Notes under the pieces: generated by a model
Seen by the model: only the letters and a program-made list of their open reading frames with translations
Told to the model about the DNA's origin: nothing
Database searches by the model: none
Assembly (NCBI RefSeq): GCF_004295585.1
Contig: NZ_AP019400.1
Coordinates: 5,301,501 to 5,365,500, forward strand
Direction: 5' to 3'
DNA from: Cohnella abietis
Lineage (GTDB): Bacteria; Bacillota; Bacilli; Paenibacillales; Paenibacillaceae
Length of the DNA: 64,000 nucleotides
Shown here: positions 1 to 8,760 of the stretch, piece by piece
How positions within the stretch are numbered: the first letter of the stretch is position 1
Layout of the letters: every line of letters starts with the position of its first letter
Translations under genes and position numbers: made by a program

Positions 1-848
1 CTACTTCCATAGAATGTCTCAATGACCTTAACCATCTCACTTATTAGCTCCTGCTTCACATCCTTATGAACGAGCAAATAGTCGGGTGCGACGCAGGTCT
101 GACCTACATTTGTATATTTCCCGAATACAATACGCTTGGCCGCCAGCTTAATATTCGCATCCTTGTGTACGATGCATGGGCTTTTCCCGCCTAATTCAAG
201 GGTGACTGGAATGAGCTTCTTAGCAGCAGCTTCCATCACAATTTTGCCAACGGAGGAGCTTCCTGTAAAAAAAATATGGTCGAATGGCTGCTCAAGAAGC
301 TGAGTATTCAAGCTTGCTCCACCCTCAACGACCGTTATGTATTCCGGTAGGAACGTCTCTCTTATAAGCGATTCCAGCACACTGGAGGTTGCAGGTGCAA
401 TCTCTGAAGGCTTCATAATGATTGTATTTCCTGCTGCAATAGCAGCAATGACCGGCGCCAGCATCAAATTCACAGGGTAATTCCAAGGCCCAATAATTAA
501 TGTGGTCCCTAGGGGCTCAGGAATAATTGTGCTGCTTGCACCTAAATGAGATAACGGCGTACACACACGCCGTGGCTTTGACCACCTCCGAACGAAGCGG
601 ATGGCGATACGAATTTCCCTAAGCACAATACCTATTTCCGTTGAATATGCTTCTAGCTCAGACTTGTTCAAATCCTGCTTGAGTGCTGCTAGTAGCTTTA
701 ATTCGAATTTATGTATGGCATCCCTTAGATGACTTAATTGTTCTCTGCGAAATGCAACAGTTCTCGTTGCACCGCTTCGGTAATAATCCTGCTGACGCTT
801 AACAAGGATAGTCAGCTGCTCTGAATGCTGTAATGGAATGTCGCTCAT
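1..848 (-). CDS. Aldehyde dehydrogenase, class 3-like (3' end outside window)
   Basis: This is the N-terminal 282 residues of an NAD(P)-dependent aldehyde dehydrogenase that oxidises aldehydes to acids. Read on the minus strand, the protein shows the family landmarks in order: PWNYP near residue 122 (oxyanion Asn), the FTGSSSVGK cofactor loop near 194, LELGGKSP near 217 (general-base Glu218) and GQTCVAPDY around catalytic Cys252. The short N-terminus without the long ALDH1/2 extension and the APDY after the cysteine fit the ALDH3 group (B. subtilis YwdH-like). An AAGGAG site lies 7 nt before the ATG. The C-terminal part runs off the left edge, so completeness cannot be judged. The family is certain; the substrate is unknown. 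Confidence 0.93.
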   Translation of the reverse strand, partial: MSDIPLQHSEQLTILVKRQQDYYRSGATRTVAFRREQLSHLRDAIHKFELKLLAALKQDLNKSELEAYSTEIGIVLREIRIAIRFVRRWSKPRRVCTPLSHLGASSTIIPEPLGTTLIIGPWNYPVNLMLAPVIAAIAAGNTIIMKPSEIAPATSSVLESLIRETFLPEYITVVEGGASLNTQLLEQPFDHIFFTGSSSVGKIVMEAAAKKLIPVTLELGGKSPCIVHKDANIKLAAKRIVFGKYTNVGQTCVAPDYLLVHKDVKQELISEMVKVIETFYGS

Positions 849-995
849 ATTTCTACTCCTTCATTGTCCTTCAGCGCTATAGTTGAATTATCCTAGTTTA
901 CGCCCCTTTGTGTAAAGAGTTTTCTGAAAATTGTGTCATTGCTAAAATAGGATCTTATAAGGTATGATCAAATGAAATACGGAGGTGTTCATTCA

Positions 996-1208
996 ATGGG
1001 AATGTCCAAATCAAAGCAGCATAGACACAAAACAGAACGAGCGGGCCTTAACAATCCCGAAATGAGCCGAATTCAATGGCATCGCAAGCCCCACACTCAA
1101 GTCGTCCAGAACAAGAAAGCCGAGCAGCGCCGTACGCTATGCCGCCATAAAGGCAGCCGCGATGGCGCTGATTTTTTTATTTTCTGGCGTAACGCTCTAA
1201 TAAATTAA
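996..1208 (+). CDS. Small basic conserved-type protein, about 70 aa
   Basis: The gene encodes a roughly 70-residue, very basic protein beginning MGMSKSKQHRHKTER, rich in Lys, Arg, His and Gln, with an aromatic tail (DFFIFW). GGAGGTG at 981-987 sits 8 nt before the ATG at 996, so I prefer this start to the in-frame ATG at 972. There is no signal peptide or membrane segment. Its last 32 bases overlap the convergent ABC permease 3' end. It resembles small basic proteins of unknown role annotated in Paenibacillaceae; I cannot assign a function. The strong ribosome-binding site is the main argument that it is real. Confidence 0.6.
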   Translation: MGMSKSKQHRHKTERAGLNNPEMSRIQWHRKPHTQVVQNKKAEQRRTLCRHKGSRDGADFFIFWRNALIN

Positions 1209-1959
1209 CGAATCCATACAGAATAACGGATAGAAGAGCAAGCATGCTAATGCTAACCATAACTAGATTCATCTGAAATACTTGCCCGCCATAAATAATC
1301 AAGTAACCAAGACCTGCCTTGGAGGATAAAAACTCCCCCATTACAACCCCCACGAGAGTCAGTCCTACATTTACCTTTAACGCAGCTATAAAATGAGGGA
1401 TACTTGCAGGCAGCAGCACCATCCGAAGCATCTGAAATTTTGTAGCTCCGAAGGATTCCATGAGCTTCAGCTTTGTTTGGCTTATTTCCTTGAACCCACT
1501 CTCAATCATAATAATCGTTACGATAACGGAGATTGCAACTGCCATGCCATAGATGGAGTAGCGATCACCGAGCCAAATATAGAAAATAGGACCGAGAGCG
1601 ACCTTAGGCAAAGCATTAAGCACAACAATATAAGGCTCAAGCACCTTCGATGCAAAGGTTGACCACCAGAAGAGAACTGCAATAGTCGTACCTAGCAGCA
1701 TGGAGATGACGATTCCGACCAGAGTTTCCCATCCGGAAATCCAAGTATGTCTGAGCAGGCTTCCCTCTACAACAAGCTCGCGAAAGGAGGTTAGAAGCAT
1801 TGACGGCTTACTCGTCAGCATCGGATCGATCCACTTCCATCTCGCTGCCAGCTCCCACAATGCAAGGAACACGATGAGCACAGACAAACGTGACAAACCG
1901 ATCAGCCATAGCTTGCGCTTCTGGGCTTTGAGGTAGCTTTCATATAGAGGGGAAGTCAT
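1177..1959 (-). CDS. ABC transporter permease, NMT1/THI5-type importer (SsuC/ThiX-like)
   Basis: This is the inner-membrane permease (about 260 aa) of an importer of the nitrate/sulfonate/taurine/thiamine-precursor type. Several hydrophobic helices follow an N-terminal MTSPLYESY. The EAA loop is visible as ESFGATKFQMLRMVLLPAS, followed by FIAALKVNVGLTLVGVVMGE, both typical of SsuC/TauC/ThiX permeases. Longer in-frame starts exist inside the upstream ATPase gene, but AAGGAG in the end of that gene and the ATG one base past its stop favour the start at 1959. It is the last gene of a three-gene operon with the ATPase and the binding protein. The substrate is not decided by sequence. Confidence 0.9.
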   Translation of the reverse strand: MTSPLYESYLKAQKRKLWLIGLSRLSVLIVFLALWELAARWKWIDPMLTSKPSMLLTSFRELVVEGSLLRHTWISGWETLVGIVISMLLGTTIAVLFWWSTFASKVLEPYIVVLNALPKVALGPIFYIWLGDRYSIYGMAVAISVIVTIIMIESGFKEISQTKLKLMESFGATKFQMLRMVLLPASIPHFIAALKVNVGLTLVGVVMGEFLSSKAGLGYLIIYGGQVFQMNLVMVSISMLALLSVILYGFVNLLERYARK

Positions 1960-1960
1960 G

Positions 1961-2719
1961 CTACTCCAGCTCCTTCCAGATTGCGTTAAAGTATTCATTG
2001 TAACGGCCTGCCTCCCGCTTCTTCCACGGAGACAGATCATCACCCTCATCGAATTGAATCGAATATACGGTACTTATCGTGCTTGGTCGCTTGGACATGA
2101 CCATCACTCGATCGGCCATACTTATCGCTTCTGAGAGATCATGTGTTACGAGAACGGCTGTTTTTCCTTGGTCCTTAATAATTTGGAGCACTTCCTCTGA
2201 CAGAGTTAGACGGGTCTGATAATCCAAAGCTGAGAAAGGTTCATCCAGCAGTAATATATCGGGTTCTGCCACGAGAGTCCGAATCAGAGCAACTCGTTGC
2301 CGCATTCCGCCTGATAGCTGCGCGGGATTATGATGGGCAAATTCGCCTAATCCGTAACGTTGAAGAAGCTCCAATGCCTTGTGTTTTGCTTTACCCCGAT
2401 CCATTCTACGAATTTCCGCTCCGACCATTAGATTACTAAGAACATCCCGCCATTCGAACAAATGGTCATGCTGCAGCATGTAACCAACCTTAGGAGAGGT
2501 GCTCGTCACTTCGTTGCCATCTATTTTAACCGTCCCGACTGTAGGTTTAAGCATCCCAGAAACGAGGGAAAGCAGCGTGCTTTTTCCGCAGCCGCTTGGC
2601 CCTACAATGCTAATAAACTCTCCTCGATCAATTGAAAGGTTAATATCGCGTAACGCCTCTGTTTCTTGCTTAAGCGTGAAATAGCTCAACCCGACACCTG
2701 TTAATTCAATTTGCCCCAT
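1961..2719 (-). CDS. ABC transporter ATP-binding protein, SsuB/TauB/ThiZ-like
   Basis: This 252-residue cytoplasmic ATPase energises the importer encoded around it. Walker A is GPSGCGKST (about residue 40), the Q-loop is in GYMLQHDHLFEW, the signature is LSGGMRQR, Walker B is ILLLDEP and the switch His is in VLVTHDLSEA. The order and the D-loop FSALDYQTR are those of the SsuB/TauB/ThiZ branch. It starts 7 nt after the binding-protein stop and ends one base before the permease start, so the three are one transcription unit. Confidence in family is high, in substrate low. Confidence 0.93.
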   Translation of the reverse strand: MGQIELTGVGLSYFTLKQETEALRDINLSIDRGEFISIVGPSGCGKSTLLSLVSGMLKPTVGTVKIDGNEVTSTSPKVGYMLQHDHLFEWRDVLSNLMVGAEIRRMDRGKAKHKALELLQRYGLGEFAHHNPAQLSGGMRQRVALIRTLVAEPDILLLDEPFSALDYQTRLTLSEEVLQIIKDQGKTAVLVTHDLSEAISMADRVMVMSKRPSTISTVYSIQFDEGDDLSPWKKREAGRYNEYFNAIWKELE

Positions 2720-2726
2720 AAGCTCA

Positions 2727-3740
2727 TCAATCCGATTTTCCGATATTTTTCACGAAGCTCATGTCCACAACATCATCCATGCTTGCTATCTTCTCATCTG
2801 CCTTAAGCACACCATTCTCGACAAGTACATTTTGCAAAATATCGAATTGCTCCTTAGTCAGCTGTGGATCAGTCGACCAAGTCCCCTGGCTTTTGTAGCG
2901 TTCTACAGATTGAATGATAATATCTTCCGGTGTCCCCTCAAAAAAGGGCTTGAGAGCTTGCGTAATTTCATCCTTAGACGCAGTGCTGAGCCATCTAGCT
3001 CCTTCTGCTACAGCGGTCGTGAATTTCTGAATGGTTTGCGGATTTTTCCTAATGAAATCAGAAGTGGCGACGTAGGATGTTTCCGGGAAAGGTCCGAACG
3101 CTTCTCCTAATGAGGCTGCGAAATAAGCTTTGCCTTCCTTAACTAACGTGGAAGCGACTGGCTCAAACAGCTGGATGAAATCGCCCTGACCGCTAGCAAA
3201 GGCGCCTGCCATAGCTGGGGCTGCGATGTTCGTGACAACCTTGACGTCTTTGGCTTGCTCCTTAAGCAACGTTGAATTCAAAACCATTTGAGGAGCGCTG
3301 CCAGGCCTCCAACCAATGATCGTTTTACCTTGTAGGTCACTCCATTTGAAGTTATCTAGCTTCTCGCGGGAGAGCAGGAACGACCCATCCTTAGAAGTAA
3401 GCTGGTGGAAAACCTTAAGCGTCTTATCCCCTTTTTGATTGTAAATGTAAATACTCGTTTCCGGTCCGACCAAGGAGATATCCGCCGTCCCAGCGATTAA
3501 AGCAGCAGCCCCTTTATCTGAGCCTTGCGCGGTATTCATATCTACATCAAGCCCTTGTTCCTTGAAAAAGCCCTTCGACATCGCAATATAATGGGGGGCA
3601 TAGAAGATGGAGCGGATGACCTCTGAAAATTTGACCTTTGTTAAAGGTACTGATTCTTTGTTGCTATTCTTACCGCAGGCAGCTACAACAATCACAAGCA
3701 TGGTCGCGAGGAGCACTAGGGATATTTTTCTCACATTCAT
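2727..3740 (-). CDS. NMT1/THI5-like ABC substrate-binding lipoprotein
   Basis: This 337-residue extracytoplasmic binding protein has a lipoprotein signal peptide ending in the lipobox VAAC (Cys22), so the mature protein is tethered to the membrane. The body carries NMT1/THI5 landmarks: IFYAPHYIAMSKGFFKEQGL near residue 45, then GAAALIAGTADISLVGPE and FASGQGDFIQLFEP. The family binds nitrate, alkanesulfonates, taurine or pyrimidine thiamine precursors. The layout resembles the YtlA-YtlC-YtlD system of Bacillus, but that is recognition, not proof. No thiamine-riboswitch sequence was seen in the short leader. It is the first gene of the operon. Confidence 0.9.
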   Translation of the reverse strand: MNVRKISLVLLATMLVIVVAACGKNSNKESVPLTKVKFSEVIRSIFYAPHYIAMSKGFFKEQGLDVDMNTAQGSDKGAAALIAGTADISLVGPETSIYIYNQKGDKTLKVFHQLTSKDGSFLLSREKLDNFKWSDLQGKTIIGWRPGSAPQMVLNSTLLKEQAKDVKVVTNIAAPAMAGAFASGQGDFIQLFEPVASTLVKEGKAYFAASLGEAFGPFPETSYVATSDFIRKNPQTIQKFTTAVAEGARWLSTASKDEITQALKPFFEGTPEDIIIQSVERYKSQGTWSTDPQLTKEQFDILQNVLVENGVLKADEKIASMDDVVDMSFVKNIGKSD

Positions 3741-3823
3741 GTTAGTTCTCTCCCTCTCTTTCAGACGTTATTACTTGTATGTGAACGACTCGACAGGAGC
3801 CGGTATGGTGCTTTTAAATGCCA

Positions 3824-3858
3824 AAAAGACTTTGAATAGGTTAATATCCTATTCAAAG
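3824..3858 (-). terminator. Rho-independent terminator of the pentapeptide-repeat gene
   Basis: A perfect 11-bp stem (CTTTGAATAGG with CCTATTCAAAG, 7-nt loop) is followed on the minus strand by TCTTTTT. It separates the pentapeptide gene from the ABC operon downstream. Confidence 0.75.
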
Positions 3859-3879
3859 CCTAGGCTACGTGTTCATATG

Positions 3880-4536
3880 CTAATCGTTAACGACTACGCC
3901 TAACAAGTAGGCAAAGCCACGAACCTGATCGGAGCTCACGATGCAGCCCTGCAAGCCTTCCAACGTGACTCCAATAGATTGAAATTCACATGTACTTAAA
4001 TTCATACCCGATAGTTTAGCACCCGAAAATTGTGCTTGATCGATGCCCGTTTCCGTGATTTCTACCTTGGAAAAAGCAGCCTCATAAAAATCAGCCTTGT
4101 CGAAATTGCTCCGCTTCACGCTTACATACTTCATATCTGTGAATCGATAAACCGAATACTGCCCATAACACTCATCGAATTTGACGTTTCTAATCGTGGA
4201 GCTCGATAGATCAAAGCCAAGCATTTTACAATGGTTGAATTCAACACGGTGTAAGATTGAATCCCGAAAGTTCACGTTCGATAGATCACAGCGATTAAAC
4301 ACGACGTCTGTAAGCTCAGCTCTCTCTAACGCTATTTCATCAAACACGACATTGTCGAAAACAATCCGATCAAAGATTACTTTATCTGCGGTTTGATTGG
4401 CTATCTTATCCTGGGTGAATCGGCCGTTCTCGAACACTTGCTTATCTTGCATTTCATAATCGGAAACGGTTAGCTGATCAAGTTCTTTAGGTATTCTCGG
4501 AGCATCCAGAATGCTCTTTTCTTTCTTCACTGCCAT
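3880..4536 (-). CDS. Pentapeptide-repeat protein
   Basis: This soluble protein of about 218 residues is made mostly of pentapeptide repeats with the A(D/N)LXX-like pattern: FDRIVFDNVVFDEIALERA, LTDVVFNRCDLSNVNFRDS, and later SNFDKADFYEAAF and AQFSGAKLSGMNL. Such repeats fold as a right-handed square beta-helix; some family members mimic DNA or protect gyrase, most have no known role. There is no signal peptide or membrane helix. The ATG at 4536 is 12 nt from AGGAG; an ATG at 4548 directly abuts AGGAG and is less likely. It is monocistronic, with repeat array A directly upstream of its start. Confidence 0.8.
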   Translation of the reverse strand: MAVKKEKSILDAPRIPKELDQLTVSDYEMQDKQVFENGRFTQDKIANQTADKVIFDRIVFDNVVFDEIALERAELTDVVFNRCDLSNVNFRDSILHRVEFNHCKMLGFDLSSSTIRNVKFDECYGQYSVYRFTDMKYVSVKRSNFDKADFYEAAFSKVEITETGIDQAQFSGAKLSGMNLSTCEFQSIGVTLEGLQGCIVSSDQVRGFAYLLGVVVND

Positions 4537-4597
4537 ATTAGTATGCATCTCCTAGCTAAGTAGATTATTAAGTAATACGGTGGCGTGTTGTGGGGGC

Positions 4598-5099
4598 GGA
4601 CTATTAGGCGCAATTTCGCTGCTTCTGTTAGCGATAGCGAACCGGGAGTTCACTATTGGGCGTAAATCTGCTGCTTCTTCCTCATTAACGTACTGTGCGT
4701 TCACTATGGGGCGTAAATCTGCTACTTCTTCCTCATTAACGAACTTTCCGTTCACTATGGTGAGGAAATCTGATACTTCTTCCTCATTAACGTACTGTCC
4801 GTTCACTATGGGGCGTAAATCTGCTGCTTCTTCCTCATTAACGTACTGTGCGTTCACTATGGGGCGTAAATCTGCTGCTTCTTCCTCATTAACGTACTGT
4901 GCGTTCACTATGGGGCGTAAATCTGCTGCTTCTTCCTCATTAACGTACTGTGCGTTCACTATGGGGCGTAAATCTACTGCTTCTTCCTCATTAACGTACT
5001 ATGCGTTCACTATGGGACGTAATTCTGCTGGATTTTCCTCAATAATGAACTGTGCGTTCACTATGCGGCGTAAATCTGCTGCTTCTTCCTCATTAACGC
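4598..5099. repeat. Intergenic tandem array A, 51-bp unit, about 10 copies
   Basis: GTTCAC recurs at 4648, 4699, 4750, 4801, 4852, 4903, 4954, 5005 and 5056, exactly 51 bp apart, plus a decayed copy at the left edge. Each unit contains CATT, a small hairpin AACG-7 nt-CGTT, CTATGGGGCG and a pyrimidine run TTCTTCCT. In the variant copies the loop changes (TACTGTG, TACTGTC, AACTTTC) while the AACG/CGTT stem stays. Because 51 is a multiple of three, long open frames arise on both strands; I regard these as artefacts. The array lies directly upstream of the pentapeptide gene. Confidence 0.95.
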
Positions 5100-5861
5100 A
5101 CCGGGGGGCGCTAAAAGTCCGCTATTGCAGACAAGTCACGTTTATATCTAGCTAGCTAACATGTCCTTCTATTATGGACTTTCAGAGTAATAATGGGAAG
5201 CCGATTCTTGTCCGTTATTAATGGTAATGACTGAATTCCTATAACTGTAAATTTACGTAAGATATGAAGTTTATTATAGAGAGGAGTAGTTGATCGGCGT
5301 AGCTATTGGTTGGTTATATAAGGAGCTTTCTAGATACCGGGGGCGTATGAGAGGCTTCTTCAGAGTATTGGCTATGTGGGATAGCGAGAGCTATTTGTTA
5401 TGTAGGGTTTCGAGAGTTATTTGGTTATGTGGGCAGCAAGGACTAATTGGTTGTATGTTTGGTTGTGTGGGGTAGCGAGGAGTTATTTAGGTATATAGGG
5501 TGGCGAGGAATTAGATACATCTGAGCTATTGAGAGCTTCGGGCAGTTTCTATGTTTCTATGAGAACATCAGACAGCTATGTGTCCATGTTATTGAGCTAT
5601 TTTATTGCCTTATCCGCGCAAGCAGGAAGCATTAGCACCTCCTGCTCTGGTCGAGCGACTAATCCCTTCCGAGATCAACCTGCTCATACTCAATTGTGGG
5701 GGAGCTTCGAATGTGCTTATCCCCAAGAAAATTGCCCCTAACAGAAGGCTAAATCAAAATCTATCTCTCAAAATTTAAGGAAATCGGCGTCTCATCAAGG
5801 ACACAAGCGCTGGCATCTGTTAGTAACTAGGAATTTCATGGTTGCTGGCGCGGCTTCAGCA
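5100..5861. other. Gene-poor stretch with a decayed short repeat (about 26 bp)
   Basis: No convincing gene was found: the only open frames are short, lack ribosome-binding sites and match no family I know. Between about 5380 and 5515 a degenerate repeat recurs roughly every 26-28 bp, with the pattern GCGAGAG-TATTT-GTTATGTGGG (near 5384, 5411, 5437, 5475 and 5502). The rest, up to the 3' end of the trhA-like gene, is unremarkable. Confidence 0.6.
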
Positions 5862-6500
5862 TTAAAGCACATATAACAGAATCGCGAAAAAGTGCATCAC
5901 CGAGCCCGCTACGACAAACAGATGCCACACGGCATGATGATAAGGAAAGCCCCTCCAAATATAAAATATGGAGCCAACTGTATAGAGTAAACCACCAATA
6001 ATGAGCAGTCGAATACCGCCGGGCATAAGCAAAGCTTGAAGCGGATGCCAAGCAAACACAATTAGCCAGCCCATCATGACGTAAAATAAAGTCGATAGCA
6101 CTAGGAATTTTTTTGTGAAGAAAGCCTTAAATACGACACCACCGATCGCTAATCCCCAGACAATGCCGAACAATGTCCACCCGAGCGGACTGCGCAAGGT
6201 GACAAGCAGCAATGGCGTATAGGTGCCTGCAATAAATAAGTAAATGCACGAATGATCAAACGTTTCGAACAAATCCTTAACCTTACCCTCCGGAAAAGAA
6301 TGAACTAGCGTTGACGCCGTATAAAGCATAAGCATCGTTACCCCGAATATTGTAAAGCTGACAACATGCCATGCCGTACCCTCTAAGCTAGCGAATACTA
6401 TGAGTATCACAAGTCCCGCAATACTCAGCAAAGTCGCAAGACCATGCGTGATCGCATTCGCTACCTCTTCTCTTTTTGTATATACGTGTGTATCTGCCAT
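5862..6500 (-). CDS. trhA: Hemolysin III / TrhA family membrane protein (PAQR superfamily)
   Basis: This 212-residue protein has about seven membrane helices, of the hemolysin III (YqfA/TrhA, B. subtilis YplQ) group related to eukaryotic progestin/adiponectin receptors. Visible landmarks are REEVANAITHGL at the N-terminus, STLVHSFPEGKVKDLFETFDHSCIY, IAGTYTP, and near the C-terminus HHAVWHLFVVAGSVMHF, whose histidines match the conserved metal-site positions of the family. TrhA influences membrane lipid homeostasis in some bacteria. I take ATG 6500 (MADTHVYTKREE) because AAAGGCGG precedes it, rather than the upstream ATG at 6539. It is transcribed alone. Confidence 0.88.
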   Translation of the reverse strand: MADTHVYTKREEVANAITHGLATLLSIAGLVILIVFASLEGTAWHVVSFTIFGVTMLMLYTASTLVHSFPEGKVKDLFETFDHSCIYLFIAGTYTPLLLVTLRSPLGWTLFGIVWGLAIGGVVFKAFFTKKFLVLSTLFYVMMGWLIVFAWHPLQALLMPGGIRLLIIGGLLYTVGSIFYIWRGFPYHHAVWHLFVVAGSVMHFFAILLYVL

Positions 6501-6557
6501 TCTTATGTGCCGCCTTTCCTCTTGCTGTATTAAGACCAATCTATTACTTATATCTAT

Positions 6558-6607
6558 AGTGGGGCTACCCCTTAGCTAACTTAATAGCTTCTGAGACAGC
6601 CCCAACT
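6558..6607 (-). terminator. Possible terminator after the esterase gene
   Basis: GGGGCT and AGCCCC arms, with an inner TAGCT pairing, form an imperfect hairpin just past the esterase stop codon. There is no strong T-tract, so the call is tentative. Confidence 0.35.
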
Positions 6608-6621
6608 TATTCCGAACTATT

Positions 6622-8019
6622 TTACTCAATGGATACTTTATAAAAGGAAAGAAGGGGCAGGTAGGTCAATGAATCCAACGGATAATGCTTAGCTGGATCT
6701 CTTTCGTAACCACCGTGAACGTAAGCTTGTCCTTTAATCGCTCGACCAAGTGTTAGTTGTATCGTATTTCTTCCAGAAATGCGCCAATGTAGAGGCTCCA
6801 CAAAACCATCCTCATCTTCAATCGTAAACACCTGCTCATTCGGACCTATGCTGACCAAGTACCCGCCTACATTGTTGAACTCCAATTCAACTGTTAGTTC
6901 GCCTTCAGCCTTAACGATGACTTGAGCACGGCTAATTTCCGGAGCCTGATAATGAACATTCCGTCCATATATTGTCGCAAGAGCAGCGCGGGCCATTCTT
7001 TCACCAATGAGCAGATTCCCCGCCGGACTATTATGTATTTCATCGGATAAAGGACAATCGATAGCTGGAACAACAGTAACATGAGGAATCTCCTTCGCTA
7101 CCGCTCGTTGCGCTTCTCTTACGGTTCCCCAAGATTTATTTTCTTCAAGCGTTGGGTTGACACCAGTGTGACGGTTTAATTGGACGGTTATGAACGGTAG
7201 ATCAGCTACTCCAAGATCTTGTCTCCAATGGCTAACCATAGTACCGAACCTCTTTGCATAGGTAACACTCTCGTCCGGATTCGCATCGCTGCACCCTTGA
7301 TACCAAACGACACCTCTCACTGAACCACCGGCAGACTGAACGATACTTAGCATATTGCGATAAAGCGTGCCTTCTTCCTCTGGATTCCAAGCCTTCAGCG
7401 GAGAGCCACCTAAAGCCGTTTGGATGAGGCCGACCGGATAACCGGTTTCTCGTTTGAGTATTCGTGCAAAAGCTAGGAATGGGGAGTGACCAGGGTTGGC
7501 CGTCTCACGATTTTCGATATGAATTGTTTGCGTTGATTCGTTAAAAGGATGGGTAGCCAAGTCCCATTTTCCGCTATTTCGCAATAGGTGAATGCCCATT
7601 TCTGGTGCATCGTTAACTGGTCCTTTACCATAGCCGGCTGCATTGCTCTGCCCTGCAATTACCCAAAGATCACCGACTCCCACATGATGGATCATATCTC
7701 CACGCAAAGCCCATTCCAGCTCTTGATTTCCATTGATTTGCAAACATGTCTCGATACGATACAAGCCTCCGGCCGGCACGCGTTCTAACCGGACTTTCCA
7801 AGCTTGATTGTCTTCCATCACAGCTATCGTCCAACCAACAACCGTCTCAGAGGAATCTTCCCTAACTACCCGGGAATACACTTGAGCTCCAGTTAGCGTT
7901 TCCTCGTTTGTTGCCCAAGAGCCTGAAAGCTCAATCGAAGCTACTCCCTCGTGCTGCTGCAAGATGGACCAAGATTGTGGGCCATGCTCAATTACGACAC
8001 CGATCTGCTTATTGCTCAT
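6622..8019 (-). CDS. Sialate O-acetylesterase-like (SASA/SGNH) carbohydrate esterase
   Basis: This 465-residue protein has a central SASA esterase domain. The nucleophile block is WVIAGQSNAAGYGKGP (GQSN, about residue 120), followed by LIQTALGGSPLKAWNP, the GVVWYQGCSDA block and a late D-x-x-H-type site in CPLSDEIHNSPAGNLLIGERMA. These are the four blocks expected for O-acetyl removal from sugars. N- and C-terminal regions look like beta-sandwich accessory parts. No signal peptide is visible, so it is probably cytoplasmic. GAGGTG lies 6 nt before the ATG. It is a lone gene whose upstream region is repeat array B. The natural substrate is unknown; a CE6-like xylan acetylesterase is possible. 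Confidence 0.85.
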   Translation of the reverse strand: MSNKQIGVVIEHGPQSWSILQQHEGVASIELSGSWATNEETLTGAQVYSRVVREDSSETVVGWTIAVMEDNQAWKVRLERVPAGGLYRIETCLQINGNQELEWALRGDMIHHVGVGDLWVIAGQSNAAGYGKGPVNDAPEMGIHLLRNSGKWDLATHPFNESTQTIHIENRETANPGHSPFLAFARILKRETGYPVGLIQTALGGSPLKAWNPEEEGTLYRNMLSIVQSAGGSVRGVVWYQGCSDANPDESVTYAKRFGTMVSHWRQDLGVADLPFITVQLNRHTGVNPTLEENKSWGTVREAQRAVAKEIPHVTVVPAIDCPLSDEIHNSPAGNLLIGERMARAALATIYGRNVHYQAPEISRAQVIVKAEGELTVELEFNNVGGYLVSIGPNEQVFTIEDEDGFVEPLHWRISGRNTIQLTLGRAIKGQAYVHGGYERDPAKHYPLDSLTYLPLLSFYKVSIE

Positions 8020-8081
8020 CTGCTACACCTCATCTTAATAAGTTTTATGAAAAGATTGCTTGTTTAATTGAGCATATGGGT

Positions 8082-8751
8082 GGAGTTCCTCAGCCATTGT
8101 CGCGTTTTGCGACTATGAGGGGCGGCTCGCCTTGGTTTACTCCGCCATTGTCGCATTTTGCGACTATGAGGGGCGGCTCGCCTTGGTTTTCTCCTCCATT
8201 GTCGCGTTTTGCGACTATGGAGGGCGGCTCGCCCTGGTTTACTCCGTCATTGTCGCGTTTTGCGACTATGAGGGGCGGCTCGCCTTGGTTTTCTCCTCCA
8301 TTGTCGCATTTTGCGACTATGGAGGGCGGCTCGCCCTGGTTTACTTCGCCATTGTCGCATTTTGAGACTATGAGGGGCGGCTCGCCTTGGTTTTCTCCTC
8401 CATTGTCGCATTTTGCGACTATGGAGGGCGGATCGCCCTGGTTTACTCCGCCATTGTCGCGTTTTGCGACTATGAGGGGCGGCTCGCCTTGGTTTTCTCC
8501 GCCATTGTCGCGTTTTGCGACTATGAGGGGCGGCTCGCCCAGGTTTACTACTCCATTGTTGCGTTTTGCGACTATGAGGGGGCGGCTCGCCTTGGTTTTC
8601 TCCGCCATTGTCGCATTTTGCGACTATGGAGGGCGGCTCGCCTCATTCTTCCCCATCATTGTCGCGTTTTGCGACTATGAGGGGCGGCTCGCCCTGGTTT
8701 TCTCCACCTTTGTCGCGGTTTGCGACTATGGAGGGCGGCTCGCCTCAATTA
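8082..8751. repeat. Intergenic tandem array B, 51-bp unit, 13 copies
   Basis: GTCGC/GTTGC begins at 8099, 8150, 8201, 8252, 8303, 8354, 8405, 8456, 8507, 8558, 8610, 8661 and 8712: a 51-bp period with one 52-bp step caused by an extra G. Each unit holds two hairpins: GTCGC-(G/A)TTTT-GCGAC, and GGCG-GCT-CGCC, which lengthens to GGGCG/CGCCC in some copies. A pyrimidine-rich tail (TTTTCTCCTC) and CATT follow. The whole array lies between two codirectional genes, ten bases from the stop of the oxidoreductase gene. Open frames across it on both strands are by-products of a period divisible by three. Confidence 0.96.
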
Positions 8752-8760
8752 TGTGCTATG

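Noticed and set aside
3741..3823. Thiamine riboswitch ahead of the NMT1/THI5-type importer
   Set aside because: The gap is only about 80 nt and no CTGAGA-type TPP core was seen.
4552..5155. Long open frames on both strands across array A
   Set aside because: They arise because the 51-bp unit is divisible by three; there is no ribosome-binding site, and both strands are open in the same place.
8082..8751. CRISPR array
   Set aside because: The whole 51-bp unit repeats; there are no unique spacers and no cas genes. The same holds for arrays A and C.
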